This document shows, piece after piece, positions 1 through 11,590 of a stretch of 64,000 bases of DNA. The notes below the pieces were generated by a model. The model did no database searches. It was not told the origin of the DNA and saw nothing but the letters and a program-made list of their open reading frames with translations. Position 1 is the stretch's first letter; the number at the start of each line of letters is the position of its first letter. The stretch is taken from NCBI GenBank assembly GCA_022113835.1, contig JAILWY010000009.1, forward strand, positions 15,414,001-15,478,000. Direction: 5' to 3'. The stretch is from Atopsyche davidsoni (taxonomy: Eukaryota; Arthropoda; Insecta; Trichoptera; Hydrobiosidae). Made by a program: the position numbers and the translations under genes.

Positions 1-3000
1 CGGCGACAGTCTGTGGTCGCCGTTACTCCGACTCCGGCACACAACTTTGCAGGTGACGCACCAGGTAAACACCACTGGAAGGGAACTTCATGGCGTTTAC
101 CGCTACTCACGTCGCATAGACTCCGGGTAAAGTCATCGCTGGTGCACCAGGTTGTTGCCTAAATATTTACACACCCTCAAAATAATACACCAATGTGACT
201 GAACACCATAACTCATTGTGCATTAAATAATAAAGTTAGCTTACTACACACATGAAATAATACGTTACTAAAAAAAAAATTAAAATTTCTTATTACAGTA
301 GCTACAAAAAAAATTTGTCTGATAGGTCACATTTCTCACGCGTACAATCTGACTTATATAATCAAAGCGGATTGACGGTATCTTTTCAGAGTATTAGGAT
401 TGTTTTAACGATTAAATCTTGCGAAGCAGTGATTTGACAATCGCAATAAAAAAACACAAGTCACGTACAAGTTACGAGAATGTTAATTAGTTTTGTGATA
501 TCAGCTTTGTACCAATAATAATAAACACGTTTTCATAGCTTAATTTCAAACCGGTTTTAAAACGTATTGTATTCAGTTGTTAGCGTATTTTTGCTCTAAT
601 ACAACACAACACACCCCTTTTACCAAAACACTACCCGACTAACCCATAACCTGGCTTAAATGCTAAAACTTACTTGAACCCCTGAAGCCTTTTGGGATTT
701 GATAAGCATACGTGACATGCATCAACAGCAAGTCGGGCATATTTAATGTTGCATAGAATATATTCATGTTAATATAAAAAAGTAAAACTAATTGTCCGTT
801 CTCATCATACTCGGTGGTATCAAGTGTGAAATTGTGCTAATTTGCTTAATTAATATGCCTGTATACACACGATTCCATGATAATTAGATGTACTGCAGAC
901 CACTTATGAACTTAAAACATACTCGCCTGTCTCTTTTTTAGTTTATGTGTTCTAGATACATTCACAGACGCGAGATCTGTATTGGAATCCAAAAATACAT
1001 TCATTTATAATTCGTACATTTTTAACAAGCGCGTATAACGGATATGCATATTTACAATTACTTCAAACAACCGGGAAGTTACTGTCGTATTTTTGGCATC
1101 ATTATTTAATGTGCAATATGCATTTGATACTAAAATAAAATTTAAACTCAGTGTACAGATAAATACTGACCTGGCGTTATTAGAGTACACTTTTCATACT
1201 CCGCGAGTCGTTATATAAATGGAGCAAAAACAAATTTTGGACATTGCTGTTAAATAAGTCTCTATTTGTTCCACTGGGAAGAGGCAAAGTGATGTGTATT
1301 GTCTCAAATCGATAAAACGTATCCGGAACTTCGTGTTTCGAAGTCTCAATCGTTCATATCAACGACCCCCCACACTTGTCTCCCCCGAGTCTCCGGCTCG
1401 CATCCGGCAAGCGTCCCGTATAGCGCGACATTGTGTTGAGCAATAACCAATAAGTACCCGAGCCGTATTAGTATCGAGTAACCCAGAAATACGCAAGGGA
1501 TATATGTTTTATAGCGCTAGCATGGGCGATCGCGATAAATGGGATGAACCTGGCCAGAATAAACGTATAACAGTGTAGTTTTACTTGTGAGAATTGAATA
1601 GAGGAATTACTGTGAACCTAGCTTAACCTGTAATACGGGTAGGCTTGCGTTGCGGCCTGTGTCATTTTAGACAAGCGTTTTATGATAATTAACACAATAA
1701 GCAAATGTAAATTTTGGTAATAAAATATTCGACAAAGGCTATATTTCAAACGCACCGGCCGCAAAGGCAATGTTTGGAGGCGGTTTTTTGATTAGCGAAC
1801 AAGAATAATCTATTGTACCGGATTTATAATAATTTGCAATGACACATGCGGCTACATTTGAACTATCTTCTACCATACTAAAAAAGAGTTGAAACTAATC
1901 ATACAATCGAGTATATCTTGGAATTCATATCGTAGGTCGCGTTACTATTTTACATAGTATTTGGGAAAAAATAAATATTCAAAAAACTATTTCAAAATCA
2001 AGACTTATCACAAGTTTGACAACATTGTGAGAAAAAAATGAAGCATTAATAGTAAAGGTGAAAAAGACGACATTCAAGTTACAACCCGCATATGCCTGAA
2101 AATATATTTATTCGAATTACTTTGATAAATAATTATCATGGTGTGAAATTATTTGGTGTTACTGCACAAATATTAAAACGGTGTTCACTTTGAAAAATCA
2201 GGCTTCAAGATGTGCTGCAGTTTATCAGTTGGGTTATTCGAACACAACCAACAGCACTAATGCCACGTATCCAATTATATATCGACATAAAAACCAAAGT
2301 ATGCTTAAGGTTTAAATGAATAAAACACATTTATAAAAAAAACACAGTGAAAGCTGGTTATTTATTGCGTCAACTAGTGTCCAAAGATCGACACTGACAA
2401 ACAAGTCCACAAACTGAACGAAATCAATGGTTAAAACATCCGATTAGGAAGTCTAATCGTGTGAGCATGACATCGCCTCGGCACGTACTCAGATAAACAC
2501 ACGTTTCCTTTTTCCTGAATCAAGGGACATAAAAAACTCACAAGACACGGGCGAGACACAGGCGCTGTCCGGCCGTTTGAGACGCGCCGCCCGCGATCGA
2601 AAAACGATACCAACGGAATTACCGTTGTGACATCCGCAGGGCGCCGCCGGTTTTATCGGTTCTGGAGGAAATACTACAATATAAGTAAGTACTCGAACAA
2701 CTATAAGATCATAAATTATATAATAAATCCAAATAAAAAATAACACCACATATTAAGCCTAAGAGCATCTATTGACGAGATATTGCCGAGTGGCGTCAAT
2801 ATTTTTCAATGCAGCATAATATGAGTTTATTGCGTCAGGCAACAAATAACTTTTATTAATAAAGTTCAGCTACTTATTTATATATTAAAAAAACACATTT
2901 TTTAATATATATATATGTATTTAAAAATCTTATTTTATAGGTTTTAGAGTAAGAGCGCGCAAGCTAGGGAATTAAACGAATAGAATCGGTTAGATCATCT

Positions 3001-4963
3001 GCAGCTGTGTCTAACATATAATTTCTCCGGCGTATGTCTTCTTGTATACATAGAAATCACACGAAACAATTAACAGATCATTTAAGAAGGCGTAGAACAC
3101 TACAGGCGCTGTGTGCATATGACAGCTGAGGCGGAAACTGAGTGATACCGTGCGTATTGCATTTCCCGCTGTTGCCATACTGGAAAGCCTTACGTCTGTT
3201 TTGCTAGAGTACGACAAGCACTTAAATTTTTTGCTGAGATACGAAAATTTTAACAATTCTTACCCGTATGCAAAGTTTTTTAGAATATGAAATCGAGTGT
3301 TGAAATATTTGCTTCATAAACGACAGTCTATAAATACAAAACTTTTCAAGAATAGAAAGCCTCTAAGAAAGAGGCAGATGAACAAAAAAATCTGGTACAC
3401 CTGCTGCATCATCATAAAAAAAACATCACGATGGCGAAAATTATTTTTTGAAAGTATTCCGTCCCTTTAACCCGACGACGGTTTATACTTTCAAAAGACA
3501 TTGGGAGAAATAATTAAGTGGCGCATGAATGGAGTGGTGCTGTGGTGTGGTGCGTGAGCATCGACCTTGATCCTCTCCGCTGCAGCTGGCCCCGGTCCAG
3601 CTGCCCCCGCGGCCCGGCAATTTGGGAGGAATGCCGCGCTGAGGTGAGCGGTCATCAATATGTCAATATTCCGCTGTGCACTTGCTGGGCGACCACTTGT
3701 GCGGTGACTACTTATATCAAGTGGCCTTTTAGCTATTTCTAACGGCACCTTACTACCGCGCAATCATCAACGTATTCGTATATTTAAAAAATATATTGAT
3801 TATTATTTTTAAAAAATGGTGAAATTAGGATGCAACTGTATGATAAAAATGTTAAGTATTTTTTAAGTTATTAGGTAATATTATTTTTTAAATATTTAGA
3901 ACTTAATTGCAGATAATATCAGACACTTACTAGGGTGATTTTTTTTATCGGTGGCAAAACAAATTGTATGCATATACGCAAATATTTTAGCTTTTAAATG
4001 TAGTAACTGGCTGACTTTATAAAGGCGAAATTTTAAGATAATTTTTAATTATGTTCTTATTTTTTTTTAAAATCGCAGATTACTGTAATACAAACTGTTT
4101 CTTTTGAATCAATGTATGCACAGAAGTTACAAAATTCTCTAATGCATAGAAATCACGAGCAATATTGAACCAAAATAATTGAATCAAAATAAGGTAGCTT
4201 TGTCGAGAAGTTGGCGTGGGAGACAAAGAACTATATTATGAACAGTAATAGGTTAATTTAATAGACAAGCCGACAGGCGACAGAACCCGAATAACCGCGA
4301 TCACAGCACAGATATCTGTATTACAACCAAACATACTTTAATACATCAGAACAACGGTAGTACAAGCAGTCTACAGGTAGTCAATAATTACAAACGTCTT
4401 TATGACGAACCCTCAGATCTCCCTTACCCGCCCATGGGAAAATCAGAGTGCGCAACAGTCATTCCGCACCCTCACTGAATCTTTTCGAAACTTAATAAGT
4501 TTTGTTACCCAATAAAAGGTTTTATTTCGTGCCTCGTTTTATGGCAATAACGCGAATATAATAATATAAAAATAGCGATGGCTACATTTTATTCTTGCAG
4601 GGGTGAAAATAATTACACGGGAGATCAATGGGACATATTAAGTGCTAATGATGATACAGATGAGAGAGTTGTCTAAAAGGGTCGAGAATGACCGGCGCCC
4701 CGATGAGGCAAGGCACGCGCGGAGTCCCGGTGGGCGGCGGCGCCAGGACAGCGCCGCGAGACGTGCATTTAATTCATCATCAGAACTAACAGGCACAAGT
4801 GGAATGATCATCCGTCACCGTGGCGTGCATGTGTGGACTGCACGTGTCACAGAGGTGACGTGACCGAATTACGCCCACTTATCGACGCATAGAGAAGCTA
4901 AATTTGTTTTAATGTGATAAAATTATCTGATCGTATATAACCAAAAGTAAGTTTTACAAAAAT
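1..4963. other. Gene-poor AT-rich spacer with GC-richer islands
   Basis: No protein-coding gene is recognisable. GC-richer islands lie at about 1-160, 1340-1560, 2460-2670, 3490-3740 and 4640-4870, and the short open frames here sit mostly in those islands on both strands, which is what base composition alone would give. The first 101 bases contain two small inverted repeats (1-7 with 16-22, and 64-70 with 95-101). Exon-like segments bounded by good splice signals occur on the minus strand at 111-158 and 2542-2661; they are treated as hypotheses. The rest is AT-rich sequence with short A or T runs. Confidence 0.6.
111..158 (-). other. Candidate 48-nt internal exon (unproven)
   Basis: On the minus strand this 48-nt segment follows an AG and is followed by the consensus donor GTGAGT (plus-strand ACTCAC at 105-110). 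Two of its three frames are open, one of them with an internal ATG. It is on the same strand as the possible 5' exon near 40,207-40,255 and the possible exon at 11,510-11,590, so it could belong to a long leftward gene that continues beyond position 1. I do not recognise the encoded residues. GTGAGT hexamers occur by chance several times per strand in a window of this size, so confidence is low. Confidence 0.15.
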
Positions 4964-5415
4964 TTAACCCTTAACTGCATGTAATGACAGATCGGTAACA
5001 AACCATAAAAACATTTTTTAAACCCCATAAAAATTTATAGGATCAACCGTTTCGTTTTGTGACCGTTATGTTGGACCTGTCTAACTAATTTAAATCAATT
5101 TTTTACCACTAACAGCTCTAGAATAGACACAAACCGTATTAGGAGATGACATTTGTCAACTTTTGGGAAATGAGCGAAAACGTGATTTAAGTATAAGCTA
5201 TTGGAGATCTTTTTTAAATTTAAAAGTAAGTTAATTTAAAAATCAATTTAAAAGATTTCTTTTTTATGAGATATGAATATTTTCAGTTTTTTTTTTATTA
5301 TTATTCAGTTTTTTCCTATAAAACATGAAAAATATTATTTTTCCATTAACACATAATTCCTTAACTCATCAATTTTTTTCATGGAAAAATAAAAAATAAT
5401 GCAGTTAAGGGTTAA
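4964..5415. mobile_element. piggyBac-type miniature inverted-repeat element (MITE)
   Basis: The element runs from 4968 to 5411 (444 bp). Its ends are perfect 13-bp terminal inverted repeats, CCCTTAACTGCAT at 4968-4980 and the reverse complement ATGCAGTTAAGGG at 5399-5411. A TTAA tetranucleotide flanks each end (4964-4967 and 5412-5415). A TTAA target duplication with ends starting CCC is the hallmark of the piggyBac superfamily. The interior is AT-rich and encodes no transposase, so this is a non-autonomous copy. The intact repeats and duplication suggest fairly recent insertion or good preservation. Confidence 0.85.
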
Positions 5416-8400
5416 CAATTTTTTTATAATATGTAGTCTCCTTTGCTAACTGTACTTATTTGATTATAACTCTTCAATAAAGTTAGTCTTTGAATGAAAA
5501 TTTGTATAATTCGTTGTTTCGACTAAACATTTTAAAATTTACAAAAAAACATATTAGCATTCACATAAACAAAAAAATATATATAAAAACAAATAAGCAT
5601 ACGCTTAGGTAAATTATTTTAGAAATGAATATAAAAACGTAAATATCTAGATATTTACATAAACTATGATTTAAAAAAAACGATTAAATACAGTGCAATG
5701 CATTTTTTGCCAGTGTGGATTACGCAAAGAGGATAAATGTGTTAAAATTCATAAAGCAAAGGTGCTAAGAACCATTTTCGTGAAGTTTATTGCCAATAAA
5801 CTTGTAATGTAGACATTAACGCTTACAACTTCAGTAATAGCGCTATGTGTTGCCCGAAATGCAAGATTTCAACCCAAATTATTACCTTTCAGACGATTTC
5901 TATTTTAACATTTATGACCAACACACTCATCAAAACACACGGGTCAATCACTCCGCTTGAAAATAAAATAAATTTCTTTGACGTCTACAGACGTACATTC
6001 GTCTCAATGTAAAAATTTTGTATCCAGTCCAAAGATAATAGCTTCCTATGTTCTCTGTAATTCGGTGTACAGTGCACGTTTATAATGACCCGTAGGTAAT
6101 GCAGGTAACTAATTACACACAGCCAGAAATAATGTAGGTGGGAGCGTTGAGAATGAAACGAGCCACAGTAATCGCCCGCAGATTAGTAAAGGCGCGCCAG
6201 ACCGGGGAGATTTGTAGAGGCAAGCAGAGAAATGCTTTTCAGGTATTTGACTGAGTTTTTTTTATTTCATACGGTTAATACGTTCGTGCCTGGGCACCTT
6301 AGACAACAATGATTTCCGTATACACATGTTTTTGTACCGACTGTTAGTTTTGGCAGCGAAGCGTGTGTATTATATTAAAAAGCGGACCATTAGAAAAATA
6401 CATATGGAATATCTACACGAAAGGCCTTGGTTGTCAGCGTGCGGCATATTAACGCTCTGTTTATAGCAATTGGGGTCATGAAAGAGAAATTGTGCATGCG
6501 CACGTGTTGTATTAATTACTAGAGAGAATTCTGCAAAAAAAAAACTAATTACAGTAAGTAATAGGCTTCAACACGAATAAATCTAACAAATCAACAAATT
6601 TCTCTCACTAAACAGAGACGTCAATGTAGCACAGAGTAATATGGTTCGTGTTATTATTAGGGAGGATAGTGTAGTTGATCCCCGGATCCTATTACACCGT
6701 AGTTTTATATTCTAAGGTCTGCGTATTGCTGCTGCCCAATAGTATTATTATTTAAGGCTTTCTTATCAAAACTCTAGCATTAAGATCCGACATTCCTTTT
6801 GCAGCAGGCTGCAGAAACAATAGCAGGAGCCCTCCCACCTCTACAAGTAAATTCCAGAACACATCCCTTCACAATTATTTTTAAGTCCACTACTCCATTG
6901 CCGGTCCTTTACATCGCTTAGGGCACAGAGTGGTAGCCATGCACAAGCAACAGAATGGGGAAAACGGGGTAGTATAAGAATCATGTTGGTTTTATTGAAT
7001 AATTTGACCACATAAAAAATTTATAATTACTTGGTCCATTTTACCAAATTTTGCAAAAAAATTTACAAAAAAAGTCCTTTAACTTACACAGAGAAACTCT
7101 CTTATCCGATAACCTTGAATATTTCTTTAACAAAACATACAACATAAACAAATTTTAAGAAGATATGAATTCACATTCGTATTGTTCTGTAATACCTTTC
7201 AGATAGAAATCGACGTTACTAGACCGATACAAATTTGGGTTACGTTAAACACACAACTTGCAAAGACGTGCAATATGTGCATTGAGAGCACATTGCTTTC
7301 TGCCACTCCAACCACGGTTCATTATCACCCCATTCAACTAACGAAGGACTTCATCTAACTATTCTGTATCTTCCCCTTTGTCTTACAGGCAAACTTCGCT
7401 GGCTCGATGTCAGTTATCAAATAATCAAGTTAATTAAGTCTGCCGACTTTGATTAACTCTTGTTGACAGAGTTCGATATTGAATGACGAATGACGTTACT
7501 CAGGACAACCGAACAGGGGACCATATATCATCACTTATTTTCCTAACAGGTGTGTCCTTTTTTAAATAAATATTTAGAAGTGTCGTATTAATCTCTTAGT
7601 ATATTTCATACTTGTACATATAATAAAGCAAAAAACAACAATACACACAAGGCTCCGTTTTTGTGTGTATTAAAATATCAAAAAATTGAAAAATATAAAA
7701 CATGATGTGACAAATCGAAACATGGGCGATAGAAACGAATGTTTAATTAAATTTTAAAAAAATTAAGACTTAAATTGTCCAGATCCGACGAAACCATTAT
7801 TAAAGACTTCCAACCAAAAACTGTGCGTATTTCAGTGAATAGATAAAAATGATAAAGTAGGGCATGAAATTTGATAAATTTACAGCTTATGCAATTTTCT
7901 CTAATGCTCCCAAGCATTATCTAAGATCCGGCGTACGTCATCATCCCCACCACTTTCAAAAGCTTATCGACCAACCGAGATTACAGCACCCTCCCGGCTC
8001 CTTTTTTGAGCTCTGACAATGGACCGAGGCCGGAAGTAACTTGGCCACACGCAAAGTTACAAAACATAATAATTAAACTTACGCGGGCCTACTGAATAGA
8101 AATTAAAGTTATAATTTCTAAAATTAAAAAAGTACCTGTAACGATATGAGCCCGTTTTGATGTTTATTTCAACACTAGTTCTGCCGAAATTCTAATTTCG
8201 GATTTTCCGACTCTCAGACGGAAATGACTGAAAATAGAACGATATATTATATAAAGGTATTGAGTTTACATATAAAGGTATATACACAGTCCTCTCTCAC
8301 GTGTATCCAATACATAAACATTTTATAAATAATTTTGACAAATACGTATACACGGCCAGGCTGCTATTGTCAATAAACCATCGTAAAAAAAAAACTAAGA

Positions 8401-9446
8401 ATAGCGTGGCCTTAAGCCAAATAACGTGTATTAAAATTCCATTAGTGGACAGATGTTTCTCAATTATTATCCTGCCTCCATAAAAAAAAAACATCTGTGA
8501 CATAATATTAATATTATAATCATATATTCATTAAAAAAACGTGTTATTTATTAATGTCACAAGACATCGAAAACGAAACATTGATATATGTTTACAGACA
8601 TAATATCAAGTCTACTATTGAAAATTATCGTATCAAAGCTATATGCTTTCAAGATTTTCATAGTCAAATATATAATTTCCAAGTAAACAGCAGCACTAAG
8701 AGTCACATACTAAAAATCCTGATTACAACATTAAGGGTCTAGGTCCCATAATCGAGTTTTTTTGATCATTTTCTAGTCCGTTTTGCGAAAAATCGACTGC
8801 ACCAATCAAAAATATTTAAATGCAAAAAGTTTGATACATCCCTTTTTCCGAACACAATATATTTGTATTTCTTAAAAATTTACTATTAATATGATAAATA
8901 TGTGTTTTTCCGATTGAAGTGTAGGAATTTGGAGATTCGTCTGGTACATTTTCCAAGAATCCTAAACATCAAAAAGTCTTTTTTTCAATTGGAATTAAAA
9001 GATTAAATATAAACCATGTGCGTCTTATTAATTCAAAAATAAAAAAAATATATATTTAACAAACTTCGGTTTTGAAAAGTTGCCATTTTATCCAATTTTT
9101 CAACATCTGAAAATGGGCGTTAATTAAATAATAAAAAATAGATAAATATAATTTATAGTTTATTCAATACTCTGTAAAAAAAATCTTTTTTCGATATAGA
9201 AAAATAAAGTGACAATTAAATTAATTAAATGACACGATTTCGCCAGGTAATGTACTGACTGCGGTGTCCGGTTGGACACCAGAGGCAATTAAATGGCTGG
9301 GAGCAACTGCCTTAAGTAATTGTTTTTATGACAAATATTGAGAGAATGGCATATTAGACAATCTATTCAAACTGGCTGTTCGTCCCGTTACGACTAGTCC
9401 AATATTTTAGGATGCAAGGTAAGCCCCGTTAGGTCGAGGGCTAGCG

Positions 9447-9515
9447 GTTCGCGTCCCGGGAATGTCGCGTGACGGGTCGCCCGACCGGGACGGGACCGGG
9501 TTCGAGTCCCGGGAG
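9447..9515 (+). repeat. tRNA-like T-arm doublet (possible tRNA/SINE relic)
   Basis: The segment 9497-9513 has the exact form of a tRNA T-arm: a 5-bp stem CCGGG/CCCGG around the 7-nt loop TTCGAGT, which also matches the polymerase III B-box. A near copy, GGTTCGCGTCCCGGGA, lies 53 bp upstream at 9447-9462 and differs from GGTTCGAGTCCCGGGA (9500-9515) at one base. No convincing A-box, D-arm or acceptor stem could be placed, so this is not called as a tRNA gene. A decayed tRNA-derived repeat is the simplest reading; chance in a very GC-rich island is the alternative. Confidence 0.35.
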
Positions 9516-10642
9516 AGCGCGGGGTATGAAAAATTCACAATCACCGGCGTCGCGGCGGCCGCAATGAATTATGCACTGGCGTAGGTCATCCCTGTGTGTG
9601 CGGCGGGCGAGAACAAGCGCTGAGCACGTTCATTAATTTAAAAATTAATAGATGTGCTAGAAAGATATGGTTAATATATGGCCTTTATAATTACCTTTTT
9701 TTTTCTTTTTTTTTCAAAGTAACTCGCACGTTTAATTTTCGATGACGGTGCTCTTCCAACTCTAAGTAATAATATGATTTCACAATTTTATTCATTGATG
9801 TATAGAACAATTTAATAAAACTATATTGAATATGTTTAATAAGTTTATTATGACACTGACGATGTACCGATACCTCTCAATAGGGAACTATCTTCGTGTT
9901 AATTAAATATTCATCGAATACGAAGCGATAAAAACATCAATAAATTCGAGTTAAATCAGTCCAAATTAATCAACTTAAAAACAAGAATGTTAACATTGGC
10001 AGCCAATCCAGGGTCCGAGTGCGGACAATGAATCAAGCATGTTCTGGGTGCCAAATTAACAGAATCGACTGAATTGTTTGTTCGAGACCTTGGCAATAGA
10101 GATATATCAAAGAGGCCGAAGGTTGCTGAAGAGGCGATAAAGAATGTGTCTGCTAGTATTTTTCGCTGATTTAGATATTGTAAATTAACGACAATGAGAG
10201 ACTGTCGGAAACGATACTCAACAGTTACTGTGTTTTCTTATACAAATATATAATTATTCCGGATTTCCAAAAACGTACACCTCCAGATAAATTATTATTC
10301 CATTCCTTACCTATCAAAATTATGGATTTTTGTCTTAATAGTTCGCTATTTATTTCAAAAATTAATATATTTAACTCTAGGAAACACGTAAAACTGTTAA
10401 ATTATAATCGAGTTAAAACATCATTGGAACTGGAATGTGGAACTATTCTGTCAAGTTTATCTAAATCAACTTGTAAAATTTATTGCGATACAACCACAAT
10501 ACCGTTTGAAAACGTTTATTTTTTTAATAGTTAATCTTAATTATAACCAACATACATAGTTCAACTTAATTATAATCAAAATCCTTTTTATATATTTTCA
10601 TACAAATAAATATATTTTACCCTTTTCAATAGTGATAAATTA

Positions 10643-10754
10643 TTTATTTCTTCGGACATAGAAATATTCATCATTATATGTCCGAAGAAATAAAACAATA
10701 ACAATTACATGTAATTATTTTATTACAGCATAATTAAATAAAATAATTACATGT
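10643..10754. repeat. Two adjacent perfect 18-bp inverted repeats (hairpins)
   Basis: Arms 10643-10660 and 10677-10694 are perfect reverse complements over 18 bp with a 16-nt loop. Only 12 nt later, arms 10707-10724 and 10737-10754 form another perfect 18-bp pair with a 12-nt loop. The two arm pairs differ in sequence. They could be relics of miniature transposons or structured RNA. Stems this short are below the usual length of a microRNA precursor, and no known microRNA was recognised. Confidence 0.7.
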
Positions 10755-11509
10755 TCCATAAAAAGGTAAATTATTTTTGAAAAAACTTATTTTAAGACTA
10801 ATGTCAATTGAATGCAATAAAATTACTTTATAAAACGAGTCTATGGGACAAAAAAAATTATTTCGATTGTTGCTGAAGTCGTCTAATTAAAAATGATCCT
10901 ATTTTTTGTTTATTGCTTTATTTATACCTAAAAAAGATTGATTTTATAAGTACATTAGAGGTATTATTAAATTAATTAGTTATGCTCAAAGGAGGTGAAA
11001 TGTTAATTAACACCTTTAAATATGAATACTTTTTAACTCCCATCGCTTAATTTGGTGAGATTCAATCAATTAGTAATATAAATTATAAATTTTAGCGTCA
11101 TTTTAACATCAACTGTCGGTAAAAAGATTCGCGATCGCTTACAAAACCAAGTGATAAAACTCGCGGTAGACAGGCGACAAAAACAAAACCTACAGTGACG
11201 AGAAAAATCCTTTAAACAATTTTTAAGACACACAGGCTTGGTTAAAACAACGGATTTTCAAAACAATTATGTCTTAGAGAGATGTCGATGCAATAAACAC
11301 GTCGGAAGAATCTAGAAAGATCGAGAACAACGAACAATCAATCAATCGATCAATTATTTGAAGCATGCTACGTTCCCAACACTTAAACGCCATGCTTAGT
11401 AGTGTCGGTTTGATTTGAAACACTCGTGCGATCCGGTCAAGTGGTTGATATCTCTGATAGCTGTCAGAAGCTCGGAAGTCTTCAGTGAAGGAGTTGAATG
11501 GTGACTCAC

Positions 11510-11590
11510 CCAAGGATATCGTTGCCCCTCCGCACACGGCATCCAGTCTATGCGAGCGCTAGTAGTCGCCCGGCTTCCATACGGGGTGTT
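11510..11590 (-). other. Candidate 81-nt internal exon (unproven)
   Basis: On the minus strand a pyrimidine-rich tract ending TTTTCTTGTTGCAG precedes this segment, and the consensus donor GTGAGT (plus-strand ACTCAC, 11504-11509) follows it. The segment is 81 nt, exactly 27 codons; only the frame starting at its first base is open throughout, and it contains one ATG. It is the best exon-like unit in the desert by splice-site quality and lies on the same strand as the possible 5' exon at 40,207-40,255. I do not recognise the peptide. It may equally be a non-coding exon or a chance combination. Confidence 0.25.

Noticed and set aside
3518..3742. Plus- and minus-strand open frames with splice-like borders (a GCTGCAG acceptor and GTGAGC donor on the plus strand)
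   Set aside because: Both strands look equally exon-like, which points to GC content and chance motifs more than to a real exon.
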